Assembly: GCA_900491605.1 (NCBI GenBank)
Contig: UESW01001512.1
Span: 1-64,000, forward strand
Length of the DNA: 64,000 bases
Direction: 5' to 3'
Source of the DNA: Calamus simplicifolius
Lineage: Eukaryota; Streptophyta; Magnoliopsida; Arecales; Arecaceae
Numbering within the stretch: the stretch's first letter is position 1; every line of letters begins with the position of its first letter. Below are positions 33,201 through 41,552 of the stretch, one piece after another. The position numbers and the translations under genes are program-made. Below the pieces are notes generated by a model that did no database searches, had not been told where the DNA came from, and worked only from the letters and a program-made list of their open reading frames with translations.

Positions 33201-33491
33201 GATCCTTTCAATATTGTTGGTTCTTTTTGCAGAAATTGGGAACTGACAGCACCATGGACTGGAGCACAAATAAAAGTGCCAGTTAAATTTATCGTGGGGG
33301 ACTTGGATTTGACTTACCATTACCCAGGTATCCAGGACTACATACACAAGGGTGGCTTTAAACAAAATATTCCATTTCTTGAGGAGGTAGTTGTAATGGA
33401 GGGAGTTGGTCACTTTATCAACCAGGAAAAAGCACATGAGATCACTGATCACATCTACGCCTTCATCGAAAAGTTCCGACTTCTGAGCTAG
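20968..33491 (+). CDS. Soluble epoxide hydrolase (alpha/beta hydrolase), four exons
   Basis: Exons 20968-21258, 21912-22094, 32568-32806 and 33233-33491 join in frame through GT..AG borders to 323 codons plus stop, the usual size of plant soluble epoxide hydrolases. The enzyme adds water to epoxides, such as fatty-acid epoxides, giving diols for cutin and defence lipids. Marks: oxyanion-hole HGFPE (H34-E38), nucleophile in GHDWG (D104), epoxide-activating tyrosines in DDYYVC (Y152/Y153) and NYYRC (Y232/Y233), acid D261 in VGDLD, base H298 in GVGHF. All are present. No signal peptide; cytosolic or peroxisomal location is possible, though the C-terminus LLS is not a clear PTS1. Intron 2 is 10,473 bp because Tat element B sits in it. 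Introns may be spliced inefficiently, so expression is uncertain. Confidence 0.93.
21912..22094 (+). CDS. Epoxide hydrolase exon 2
   Basis: 61 codons, phase 0 on both sides. The acceptor is ATGAAG|GTG and the donor CAG|GTTTGT. It starts VFVVGHDWGA with the catalytic nucleophile D104 and ends KLYGDDYYVCRFQ, start of the cap domain. Confidence 0.93.
22495..24022 (+). repeat. 5' LTR of Tat element B (1528 bp)
   Basis: TGTTGGGGCCAGTTGACC...GAGCGTCATCA. It contains two GC-rich tandem arrays: units of about 36 bp around GACACCCGACGGCCCCAAAG (22540-22690), and about 57-60 bp units around CCGGCGTCTCCAGTCCCGCC (22930-23470). A TATAAAAGGG box is at 23751. The block ACTTGGGCATCGGAGGGTCC near the end is shared with A and C. 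Confidence 0.93.
24025..24046 (+). promoter_or_regulatory. Primer binding site of Tat element B
   Basis: TTGGCACGCCAGGAAGTGGG follows the LTR end by a few bases. It matches the sites of elements A and C apart from one or two changes. Confidence 0.8.
24116..25700 (+). pseudogene. Tat gag, frameshifted
   Basis: Starts MVVTRAQDASVSCPTG at 24116, with LTAMVHGLQQQQ, then a Pro/Ser/Arg-rich linker. A frameshift near 24560 leads to the Retrotrans_gag capsid core: EEYNRRLDELARKIN, DPYDGTTDPLDHLESYKAM, ARAWHSRLSPHSIDSF and RVADSLFSVHQKEGESL, with further frame changes near 24955 and 25085. The end carries a zinc-knuckle variant YCRFHRDYGHDTDSC (C-x2-H-x4-H-x4-C), the common Tat form, before LKRAIEELIQRGYLGKY. 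Forms the particle. Confidence 0.88.
25754..26368 (+). pseudogene. Tat aspartic protease
   Basis: 204 open codons with the active site RILVDSGSSADILTYDTF, followed by LVGFTRDSVRVEGEI and YNAILGHLGLNLLDAV, the retroviral-type protease fold. It is separated from gag by a stop at 25683 and from RT by a frame change near 26345. Confidence 0.88.
26369..27376 (+). pseudogene. Tat reverse transcriptase
   Basis: Visible motifs: VMVRKANGSWRIRIDFTDLN, LPRIDQLVDSTSGHELLSF, MDAFSGYNQI, YCYKVMPFGLKNAGATYQRL and the catalytic VYVDDML, then KCTFGVTAGKFLGFMV and the connection up to LSSPPLLSKP. The stretch is open from 26549 to 27376; upstream RT sequence (26369-26548) is broken near 26420 and 26550. It copies element RNA into DNA. 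Confidence 0.92.
27300..28260 (+). pseudogene. Tat RNase H plus second (archaeal-like) RNase H
   Basis: The first RNase H reads YLAASSEAVSSVLVRLDADG, RPVYYVNKVLHDAEVRYSK and LRPYFQAHPIVVLTDQPL, across a frame change near 27500. It is followed by a second RNase H, WILHVDG, NNQAEYEALLAGLRLAQE and AYTDSQLVSG (27800-28020), the duplicated domain known in Tat elements. Several frameshifts interrupt it. Confidence 0.85.
28279..29478 (+). pseudogene. Tat integrase
   Basis: The zinc-binding part ends in RCDGCQRHVHIQ. The core has D in WGMDILGPFP (28655), KFLLVAIDYFTKWVEVEAL, D in VTDNGRQFNN (28838) and E in NGEAEVMNRTI (28945). The C-terminal part has RMATFRQRAAKYYNARV and TWNADNLRRYYQ. Frame changes near 28790, 28890 and 29010 and again near 29300 disable it. 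Confidence 0.9.
29551..30420 (+). repeat. 3'-UTR tandem repeat of element B (about 140 bp x 6)
   Basis: Units start with AAAAGGAGCTCACTG at 29557, 29694, 29831, 29972, 30113 and 30253, plus a partial at 30393 (period 137-141 bp). Each has GACACCACTCGGCCCCGG and GTTAAGACCCTAAAGGCTCC. Element C carries a related 142-bp repeat at the same place. The open frame across the repeats is not a gene. Confidence 0.95.
30590..30604 (+). promoter_or_regulatory. Polypurine tract of element B
   Basis: GGAGTGTGGGGGGCATT lies right before the 3' LTR start TGTTGGGG, the expected plus-strand priming site. Confidence 0.8.
30605..32350 (+). repeat. 3' LTR of Tat element B (1746 bp)
   Basis: Same borders as the 5' LTR but 218 bp longer because both GC-rich arrays have more units, above all the GACACCCGACGGCCCCAAAG array (30655-30900). 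A TATAAAAGGG box at 32078 could act as a promoter pointing towards exons 3 and 4 of the host gene. Confidence 0.93.
32568..32806 (+). CDS. Epoxide hydrolase exon 3
   Basis: 79 codons plus two bases. The acceptor is GGAGTAG|GAA and the donor CCT|GTAAGT. It encodes the cap domain from EHGAIEAQFAQIG to GFTAPVNYYRCLN, including the second epoxide-binding tyrosine. It lies 217 bp beyond the 3' LTR of element B. A decayed second copy of this exon lies at 34229-34965. Confidence 0.92.
33233..33491 (+). CDS. Epoxide hydrolase exon 4 (last)
   Basis: Begins after TTTTTGCAG and completes the split Leu codon. 85 further codons run to TAG at 33491. Holds the catalytic acid (FIVGDLDLTYHYPG) and base (MEGVGHFINQEKAHE). 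Ends FIEKFRLLS. Confidence 0.93.
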
Positions 33492-34228
33492 AATGCGGTT
33501 TATCAAATCATCGTGACAGTGATTAATCTTTGGTGTTTCAATGAAAGCATGAAATAAGGGAGAAGACATTAAGCGAATAATCTCACTGGTTGGAAAAGTG
33601 CTATTCTGTTTTTTTTAATTTCTGTTGTGGGTTAATTCCACAATAATTTTTACTTGCGTGTGCAATTTCTTCTAGAAGTCAACTAGCTGTGCTGCTGCTA
33701 TTGTTGAGTATCGGCTCTTAAACATCTCTCTCCATCCTAATGCACTGGTTAACGTACGATTAATTTACTTGCCGCACTCTTGAAATCTGGCTTTTAGATA
33801 TGTACGTGTTGGAACTAAAACAACTAAACAATTTGCGAGAATAATGGAGGATATGCCCTGAGGTCGAGAACGCTCTTTGTTGTCTGCTGGCGTTGGGCTA
33901 CTAGTTCTGTTCTCTTCATTGCAAAGAATGCCTACAAATTGACAAACAACAGAAGCATCCATTCAATTGTCGAAATGCCCAATGTTCGGCAGGCTATTTG
34001 GGCTCAACAAAATCATCGAGAAAGAGAAAATTGGACCTTTTAGGTTGCTTGTGTTCCCTACCAGAACAGAATGGAAATGATAGACCGACTGTTGGTGTGA
34101 CCTTTTTTTGACGGAAAAGTTTCTTTTGGTGACCTGTGTCCATATCTGGACGCATCCACCGTCAGGTATAGTGGTTTATTGCATTTCTAGCTTAGTTATC
34201 CAATAATCATCTCATGTTTTTTTTTGGG
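33492..34228. other. 3' flank of the epoxide hydrolase gene
   Basis: Unique AT-rich sequence without ORFs. Likely includes the 3' UTR. Near 33554 AAATAAGGG could serve as a polyadenylation signal, but this is not certain. Confidence 0.5.
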
Positions 34229-34965
34229 TAGGAACCTAGAGCGCTATAGAGGCATAGTTTGTATTGTATAGAGAGTAACTGCATCAATCTTTAGAAAATT
34301 TCTATAATCTCAAAATCCAGCATGACCTCTTGTACCCAAGGAAGATTACGTTGATTGTCCACTGAAAAGACCTTTGATGGTTATACAGGTTCAAAATAAT
34401 GATAATATAATACTTTAGGACAAATCTTTGAACAAGGACATGGGGTACTATAAATGGTTAGAACTAATTTTTTTAAAAAAAACTAGACAAAAAATGTGGA
34501 CTAAAACTTTTTATAGCTGGATATAATCACGATTTTTGTTATTAAGCTGAGCTAGGATGTCAAAGTTTTGAAGGAGAAAGGTAGGAAAATGGAAAGAAAG
34601 GGTTAGGGGAATGTTTTTAAATTACCCTTAATTTAGAAGGAAAATAAAAAAGGCTTTGAAGGAGGAAATGTAAAGTAACCCTCACTTTCCTCTTCTTCTT
34701 ATTTCATCTTCCTCGCAAATTAAGGTTCTTATTACCTTTCTTCTTTCTTTTTCTCTTTTCTCTTATATTAAATTAAAAAAATGTGTTAAAAGCTCGTACT
34801 AACAAGTATTATATAGCGAATACAGCTAATACTTTCTTACTAATCTAGTTAATCTTTAGGTGAGATCCAAGGTTGTACTTTGCTTTTTTTTTTTTTTTAA
34901 GCTCTCAAAAGGAGGCATCAACCATCATATAAGTAAATTTGACGAGTCCAAATTTTACTATGTTG
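34229..34965 (+). pseudogene. Decayed second copy of epoxide hydrolase exon 3, split in two
   Basis: 34229-34345 aligns with the acceptor and first half of exon 3 (GTAGGAACCTAGAGCGCTAT against GTAGGAACATGGAGCTATAG, continuing to CCCAAGGAAG). 34902-34965 aligns with the second half (GGCATCAACCATCATATAAG, TAAATTTGACGAGTCC). About 550 bp of unrelated AT-rich DNA lies between. Stops (TAG, TAA) are frequent. No copy of exon 4 is seen further on. It shows the gene was once duplicated in tandem, at least in part. Confidence 0.85.
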
Positions 34966-35273
34966 ATGTATAAACTCGTACGGTTTTGACAACCTTAGAT
35001 TTAAACAAAAATTTGGCATCAGAAAAATGCCTTTATGTATACATGGGAGACAATCCTATATCAAGTTAATAACGGATCAAGTTAGTATTCCTGATTTTGG
35101 GAGTGTTAAGCTCGGTAATTTTTTATAATCCACCTCACTCCCTCCCCCACCCACCCATATCCAATCTAAATTAGCTCAGGCTTGGCCCATGGTCTAGCTC
35201 ATAGTCTATCCAACTCAATAAGCTATGAGCCAACTTGAGCCACTTTTGGCCTCAATGGCCATGGCTAGCTAGC
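34966..35273. other. Spacer with no recognisable feature
   Basis: AT-rich, with a C-rich stretch (CCTCCCCCACCCACCC) near 35140. No ORF or repeat identified. Confidence 0.5.
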
Positions 35274-36236
35274 GGGTAATTCTATTTGGACCGTCTATTT
35301 TGCTGAGGAGCCCCTCTATTTTACATTTTTTTTATTTAAAAGCCCACCTATTTTACTCAGTAGCCCCTCTAATTTTTAAAATTTCTAAACTACCCCTTCT
35401 CCCTCCCGTCCCCCTCCCCAAATTGCTATTTGGCCTCCACATCCCCCGTCCGATCCTTCTCCCTCCCGTCCCCTTGCTCGCGCTCATCTCATGCTCCTTG
35501 GCGGCGGCTTCCCCGGCAACAGAGCATCCTCTCCGGCATGTAAGCTAAGCTCTCCCTCCCTCCCTCCCTCCTTCCCTCCCTTCCTCTCCCTCATTTCCTC
35601 ACTCGATCTGCCTTTTTCAAGTTTTTTTTTTTTTAGCCAAGATCCCTCCCTCCCGGCATTCGTACGTGTCCGACAGCTCCATCCCTTCTCCGCCCCATCT
35701 CCCCCTTCGTCCCCCATTTTTCTTTTCTTTTTTAAGCCTCCGTTCTCTGTTCGGCCTTGGTTGGCCGAACAGAGAGTCTCTGTTCGGCCTGCTAGGCCGA
35801 ACAGCAGGAATTCTGTTCGGCTCTTCTGGGCCGAACAGAACAGTTTTCTTCTGTTCGGCCCCTTGTGGCCGAACAGAAGAAAAATGTTCGGCCAACCAGG
35901 GCCGAACATGTTGAGGTTGTTCGGTCCTGTGTGGCCGAACAGAATTTACATGTTCAGCCACACAGGGCCGAACAACGCATGAACTGAAAAAAAGAAAAAC
36001 GACGGGGAGGAGGAAGGGGCTGGCAATAACGCATGAATCGAAAAAAAAAAAAAAGACGATGGGAAGGAGGAAGGGGCTGGCGAGTGGGAGGGGGACGCAC
36101 GAAACCCACGAGAAGGGAGGAGGGGCTATTGAATAAGAAGGGTTATTTTGGTCCAAAATTTTGAGAGCAAATATGGCATTTTTTTAAGTGGCGCGGGTGC
36201 TGCTCAGTTAAAAATGCGGGCCAAATAGAACGACCC
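35274..36236. mobile_element. MULE-like TIR transposon (963 bp) carrying a hairpin array
   Basis: The left end GGGTAATTCTATTTGGACCG and the right end read inwards GGGTCGTTCTATTTGGCCCG are inverted repeats that extend with gaps for about 38 bp. The flanks are CTAGCTAGC (35265-35273) and CAAGCTAGC (36237-36245), a 9-bp TSD with 8/9 identity, which suits Mutator-like elements. No transposase is encoded. The interior holds the hairpin array (35744-35974) and a duplicated about 53-bp block with GGAGGAGGAAGGGGCTGGC (35995-36095). Confidence 0.7.
35744..35974. repeat. Seven tandem hairpin units (about 33 bp each, TGTTCGGCC...GGCCGAACA)
   Basis: Dyads with perfect arms of 13, 10, 11, 17 and 10 bp (units 1-5) and 9-bp arms with one mismatch (units 6, 7). 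Arms pair across loops of 5-8 bp. TGTTCGG or TGTTCAG begins at 35748, 35781, 35813, 35852, 35885, 35918 and 35951, a 33-bp period apart from one 39-bp step. Loops and outer arm bases differ between units while each arm matches its own partner. Because 33 is a multiple of three, both strands stay open and read FG..GPNR-like repeats. Confidence 0.9.
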
Positions 36237-36865
36237 CAAGCTAGCTTGGCATGGTCCGCCTACCAAATTACCAAAATATCCCCCTCCAATAATCAAAAAC
36301 AATTAGTTTGAGAGATATTTTGATCCATTTTTCTTTAAAAAAAGAACAATTTTGCTCCTTTCAATTGCCAAAAGTTGCTAGTTTTTAAGAGAGTTCCATC
36401 TATCGCTCAAAGAAAATCTTTTCATCCTTCTCAACTGCTACAAATGGTTAGCTTTTAAAGTTCTTCTGTATATTTGAAAACTCTCCAACCCCATACCCTC
36501 CGAAGTCCGATCCCTCTCCCTTATTCCATATCATATGCTAAGTTTTTTTAAGCTCTCTAAAACTTAAACTCTCCTAAGCCCTTCTAATATTCTTCTAATC
36601 CTTTTAAGTTCTTTTAATCTCTCTCTATAAGTTAGCTATCCTAATCTCTCCCCTCCCCCATAAACTTTTCTAATTTATCTGCAATTTTTCCTAATCTCTC
36701 GTCTCTGCAATGTCTAGTGCTTCACCAACCTCATAAAATCTTCTAGTTCAACACCAACACAAAGGGGTTTCCTTATTATGGGGTCTATCTTAGCATACCA
36801 AAGCTACAGATCGAAATTAGTGTCCCCAACTCCAAAAATGTTACCTCACGCATCAAATCCAAGGC
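36237..36865. other. Unassigned AT/CT-rich spacer
   Basis: No gene seen. Contains TCTAATCTCTC-type pyrimidine runs (36540-36700). May belong to the decayed hAT remnant that follows. Confidence 0.4.
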
Positions 36866-37032
36866 TAGACCGAAAAACTTTGAAGCCTAGAAGTACTTCA
36901 TCATCAAGAAAATCGCCGACAAGAGGGTCTGAGTTATATGTAAAATTTATAAGAAAAACTATAACATTAACACTTCTAGAAAAATTGATCATTTGGCCTA
37001 ATATCGAAGAAGTGTAAAAATATTAATGATTC
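36866..37032 (+). pseudogene. Possible hAT transposase N-terminus (BED zinc-finger) remnant
   Basis: One frame reads KYFIIKKIADKR, VICKIYKKNYN and TSRKIDHLA with two stops between. This resembles the BED finger of plant hAT transposases (expected C-x2-C then H-x3-5-H; the second Cys is Tyr here and the last His is lost). Element C is inserted directly after it, and the sequence on the far side (50025 on) continues AT-rich. Weak evidence. Confidence 0.35.
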
Positions 37033-38268
37033 TGATGTGGCTAATAAAAGCTATATGGGTAATTATGATAAAATTAATCACGTGGCATGAACCTTCTCTA
37101 GTATTACCGGGATGGCCCCGATCTTTTCAGGTCGATCCCGATGGCCCTGTTTCCTCCAGTATTGCTGGGGCGGCCTCGACCTTTTCAGGTCGGCCCCATC
37201 GGCACCTGTTTCTCCAGTCATGCCGGGGCGGCTCCGACCTTTTTAGGCCGGCCCCATCGGCTCCTGTTTCTCCAGTCATGCCAGGACGGTTCCGATCTTT
37301 TCAGGTCGGCCCCATCGGCCCCTGATTCTCCAGTCATGCCGGGGCGGCCCCGACCTTTTCAGGTCGGCCCTGTCGGCCCCTAATTCTCCAGTCATGCCAG
37401 GGCGGCCCCGACCTTTTCAGGTCGGCCCCGTCGGCCCCTATTTCTCTAATCATGCCGGGGCGACCCCGACCTTTTCAGATCGGCCCCGTCGGCCCCTGTT
37501 TCTCCAGTCATGCCGGGGCGGCCCCGATCTTTTCAGGTCGGCCCCGTCGGACCCTGATTCTCCAGTCATGCCAGGGCGGCCCCGACCTTTTCAGGTTGGC
37601 CCCGACCTTTTCAGGTCGGCCCCTGTTTCTCCAGTATTGCCGGGGTGGCCCCGACCTTTTCAGGTCGGCCCCGTTGGCCCCGTCTCCTCTAATATTACCG
37701 GGGCGGCCCTGACCCTTTCAAAGCGGCCCCGCATCTGCCAAAGCCACCAACCTTCTAACCTGCTCAGACTGGCACCTCCTGACCGCGCCACTGATGGGAC
37801 CAGGCCCACCTACCAGTTGGTCCGCCGACTGATGGGACTTGGCCCACCAACCACCGGCTTCCCCTCTCCGATGGGACGGGACCCACCAATCAGCCCAAAT
37901 TCACGTAATCCCCACGTGTCTCACAGACATTCCTCCTTCACCGAATGTCACGCGGCTAACCCCCATGCGAGCTTCAACTGCCTATAAAAAGGGAAGTACA
38001 TGAAAGATTCAGGTAGGCGAACTTAAGCGCTCTCTTATTCTACTACCCCAGGGAAGTTCTATCTCTCAAGAGCTTTTCCTGCCCTAAAGAGCTCCCTCGA
38101 GCTCTTCCTCAGCTGTGACCTTGATCACTGACTTGGGCGTCGAAGGGTCCCCGACCGGAGAACCCCTCTGGTCTTGGGACTTCTTGCAGGTTGTTTGGCT
38201 GGGCAATAATCTCATCGGCAACCAGATCAGTTATCCCAGTGCTCAACTCCTGTGATTGGGCGTCATCA
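37033..38268 (+). repeat. 5' LTR of Tat element C (1236 bp)
   Basis: TGATGTGGCTAATAAAAG...GGGCGTCATCA. Positions 37110-37700 hold about ten units of roughly 60 bp, each with the dyad CCGACCTTTTCAGGTCGG. A TATAAAAAGGG box is at 37983. The block CTTGGGCGTCGAAGGGTCC near the end links it to A and B. Confidence 0.93.
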
Positions 38269-38270
38269 GA

Positions 38271-38290
38271 TTGGCGCACCAGGAAAGGGC
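38271..38290 (+). promoter_or_regulatory. Primer binding site of Tat element C
   Basis: TTGGCGCACCAGGAAAGG two bases after the LTR end. Confidence 0.8.
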
Positions 38291-38351
38291 AAGAAGAAAA
38301 GGAAGACCCGAACCCTGCAGTACTCCTCTCTTTTCTCTCCCTCTCTCAGCA

Positions 38352-40017
38352 ATGGTGATAACACGGGCTCAGGATGCCTCTGCCAGTCACCCTGGGGGGC
38401 ACCTTCCCTTGGCTAGGCAGCAAGAGACCAATCTCCCTGTTGCCGATCCTTCCGTCACTTGCCCGCAACCAGATGTGGCTGCCCCAACTACGGAACAGCT
38501 GGGGGCTCTCACCCAAAGAGTCCAAACTCTCACCGCCATGGTCCATGGACTTCAGCAGCAGCAGTTCGTGGCCACCCAACACCAGACCGCTCCCCCTGCT
38601 AGTCAACAGTCTGTAAGGGGAGGCTCTCCCCATAGAGAGGCCGGTCGTCGTCGGGCTTCCCCTAGGAGGCCCCATCGTGAGCCCCCCAAGCAGCCACGAT
38701 CCCCCGACTGCAGTTCGAGCAGGCCTCCGCCAGAGCTGCGGCGGTAGGAGGAGCCAAATCGAAAGCCCCGCTTTCCGCACCCGTCTCCATCTTCTTCTTC
38801 TTCCTCATCCTTCGAACCATCTAGGAGGGCCCCGATGATCAATCGCTAGGCGAAGGAACGCTTGGACGAGTACCACCGGCGACTAGACGAGCTCTCTAGG
38901 AAGATCAACAACCAGTCAGAGAAGGAGTATGACACTCGTCCTCCCTACACTCGCCGGATATTGGAGGAGCCCGTACCCTTCAGATTTCATTTTTCTCAAA
39001 TAGATCCGTATGATGGTACGATGGATCCTCTCGATCATCTCGAGAGCTATAAGGCCATGATGCAGGTCCAGGGTGCTACATATGCCCTTCTATGTAAGGC
39101 TTTCCCCGCCACTCTATGGAAAGCCGCCTGCGCTTGGCACTCGCGGCTGTCCCCTAACAGCATAGACTCCTTTCGAGAGCTGCAAAGGGCCTTTTTAGCA
39201 CATTTTGATGCCTATAGCCGGATCCCAAGGGTCGCTGACAGCCTCTTTTTCGTACGTCAGAAGGAGGGGAGCCACTGTGGGATTTCGTAGCCCGTTTCAA
39301 GACCGCCGCCCTTGAAGTCTATCACCTGGACGATGCGGTGGCGACGTTGGCCCTGAAGCGGGAACTCCTTCCGTCCCGCTTCACCTTCTCCTTGGACAAG
39401 AAGCCCCCGAGCGCCTACTCCGACCTCCACCTCCGAGCCCAAAAGTACATCCGTGCGGATGAGGCTGACCTCACCCACCGTGAGTCCTTAAGGGGATCCA
39501 GCCGTAAGTCTGCCTGTCCGAAACCAAGCAGACCTTCTCGCCATCAGCATCTCGAGCCACCCCGCTACCCCGATCATGGGCATCGAAGACTTGCCCCCCG
39601 GAGGACGAGCTCATGCCTCTCATTGCCCCTCGCTCCCACATCCTCATGGAGATAGAGGGCGACCCCTACCTTCAGCAACCTCCACCCATGAAGAAAGGCC
39701 TCCCCCGCGATAAGAGCCACTACTGTCGTTTCCACCGAGATTACGGCCACGACACCGACAGTTGCCACCACTTGAAGCGCGCCATTGAGGAGCTCATCCA
39801 GCGGGGATACCTTGGGAAATATGTTCAGAAGACACTCCCGTCAGTGCCAACACTCATGGGACCCCCACCTATTCAGGCCACCATCGATAACACCCCCACG
39901 GAGCAGACGGTCAGGATGGTATTATGGGGAGCAGCTCCTTCGCCTAAACGGCCGAGAGAGGAGGAGGCGCCAGGCAATGTAGTTCCTGGGGGGGGTTGGC
40001 AGTTGTTGAAAATGTAA
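38352..40017 (+). pseudogene. Tat gag of element C
   Basis: Starts MVITRAQDASASHPGG at 38352, with LTAMVHGLQQQQ. Stops near 38745 and 38849 cut it. The capsid core follows in 38862-39290 (DEYHRRLDELSRKIN, DPYDGTMDPLDHLESYKAM, RVADSLFFVRQKEG) and a frame change near 39272 leads to FKTAALEVYHL-type sequence. The zinc motif YCRFHRDYGHDTDSC and LKRAIEELIQRGYLGKY lie near 39720-39830. Confidence 0.87.
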
Positions 40018-40390
40018 ACAATGAAGGCATCGTCATCTCCATGACGTTTTCCAAGAACCCTATAAAAAGGATATTAGTTGATAGTGGTAGCTCAGCCGAC
40101 ATCCTTACTTATGATGCATTTGTTAGGATGGGACTATCTCTTGATTCTCTCCAACCCGTGATGGCTCCCCTAGTCGGGTTTACTAGGGATTCAGTGAGGG
40201 TCGAGGGAAAAATATTTTTGCCTGTGACGGCTGGAACACCGTCATGCCAGAGCATAGTCATCATGAAATTCTTGGTCGTGCGGGTCCCTCTGGCGTACAA
40301 CGCCATCCTCGGGTGACCGGGCTTAAATCTGCTGGACGCAGTCATCTCCACCCGATATTTGTTGGTGCAGTTCCCCACTAGCGGAGGTGT
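39996..40390 (+). pseudogene. Tat protease of element C
   Basis: Active site RILVDSGSSADILTYDAF, then LVGFTRDSVRVEGKI and YNAILG followed by an in-frame TGA at 40314. Closely similar to element B's protease. Confidence 0.87.
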
Positions 40391-41537
40391 CGGAGAGATG
40401 CGGGGCGAGGTCAGCCCAGTTTTGCCTTGTTACCATGCAGCGTCAAGTCCTCAGGAGGCCGAGTCGGTCTCAGAAGCACTTGACCCCCAAGAGTCCAAAA
40501 AAGGAGGGGAGCCGGCCGAGCGGCTCCTAACTTTTCCCCTCGAAGATGACCCGAAGAAGACTGTACGCATCGGCAGACTCCTCCCGCTAGAGGACCGTGA
40601 CCACCTCATGGCTTTTCTGTGGGCTAACTCGGACATATTCACTTGGTCGTCATCCGACATGCCCGGTATCCCTCCAGAGGTAATCACCTATAAGCTCAAC
40701 ATCGATCCGAAGTACCGACCAGTTCACCAGAAGAAGAGGAGCTTTGCTCCCGAGCGGCAAAAGGCCATTGATGAGGAAGTCAATAAGCTACTCGCTGCCT
40801 GCCATATCCGAGGGGCACACTACCCCAGTTGGTTGGCCAATGTGGTCATGGTGTGAAAGGCGAATGGGAGCTGATGGATCTGCATCGACTTCACTGACCT
40901 GAATAAGGCGTGCCCGAAGGACAGTTTTCCTTTGCCCCGGATCGATCAGCTGGTAGATTCCACCTCTGGCCATGAACTTCTCAGCTTCATGGATGCTTTC
41001 TCCAGATACAACCAAATTAAGATGGATCCAGGCGACGAGGAGCACACATCCTTCGTGATGGAGAAAGGCATTTATTGTTATAAAGTGATGCCCTTCGGCC
41101 TCAAAAATGCGGGAGCAACATATCAAAGGTTGATGAATAAAGTTTTCCAAGATTAGCTAGACTGAAACATGGAAGTCTGTATGGACGACATGCTGACAAA
41201 AAGCACCCACGCTTCCGACCACGTCTCCAACCTAGAGGAGACTTTCAACAACCTCCGTCATTTCCAAGTCAAGCTGAATCCCAAAAAGTGCGCCTTCATT
41301 GTTATGGCGGGCAAATTCTTGGGCTTCATGGTGACCCAGCGAGGAATTGAGGTGAACCCTGAGAAGATCAGTGCCATCCTCGATATGAGGCCGCCATCCA
41401 GCAAGAAGGAGGTGCAACGGCTCACGGGGAGGGTGGCAGCCCTAAGTCACTTCCTCTCCAAGTCGGCCGAGCGATGCTTGCCCTTCTTTAAAGCCCTGCG
41501 GAAGGTGAACAGCTTCGAATGGACGAACGACTATTAA
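40391..41537 (+). pseudogene. Tat reverse transcriptase of element C, active site altered
   Basis: LNIDPKYRPVHQKKRSFAPE, LPRIDQ...DSTSGHELLSF, MDAFSRYNQIKM, YCYKVMPFGLKNAGATYQRL are seen. The catalytic YVDD is changed to CMDD (VCMDDML at 41175-41195). TGA/TAG stops lie near 40855, 40873, 41155 and 41162. It cannot be active. Confidence 0.9.
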
Positions 41538-41552
41538 AAGGCCTTCGACGGC

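Noticed and set aside
37026..37987. Pro/Gly/Ser-rich repeat ORFs
   Set aside because: Translations of the LTR array of element C.
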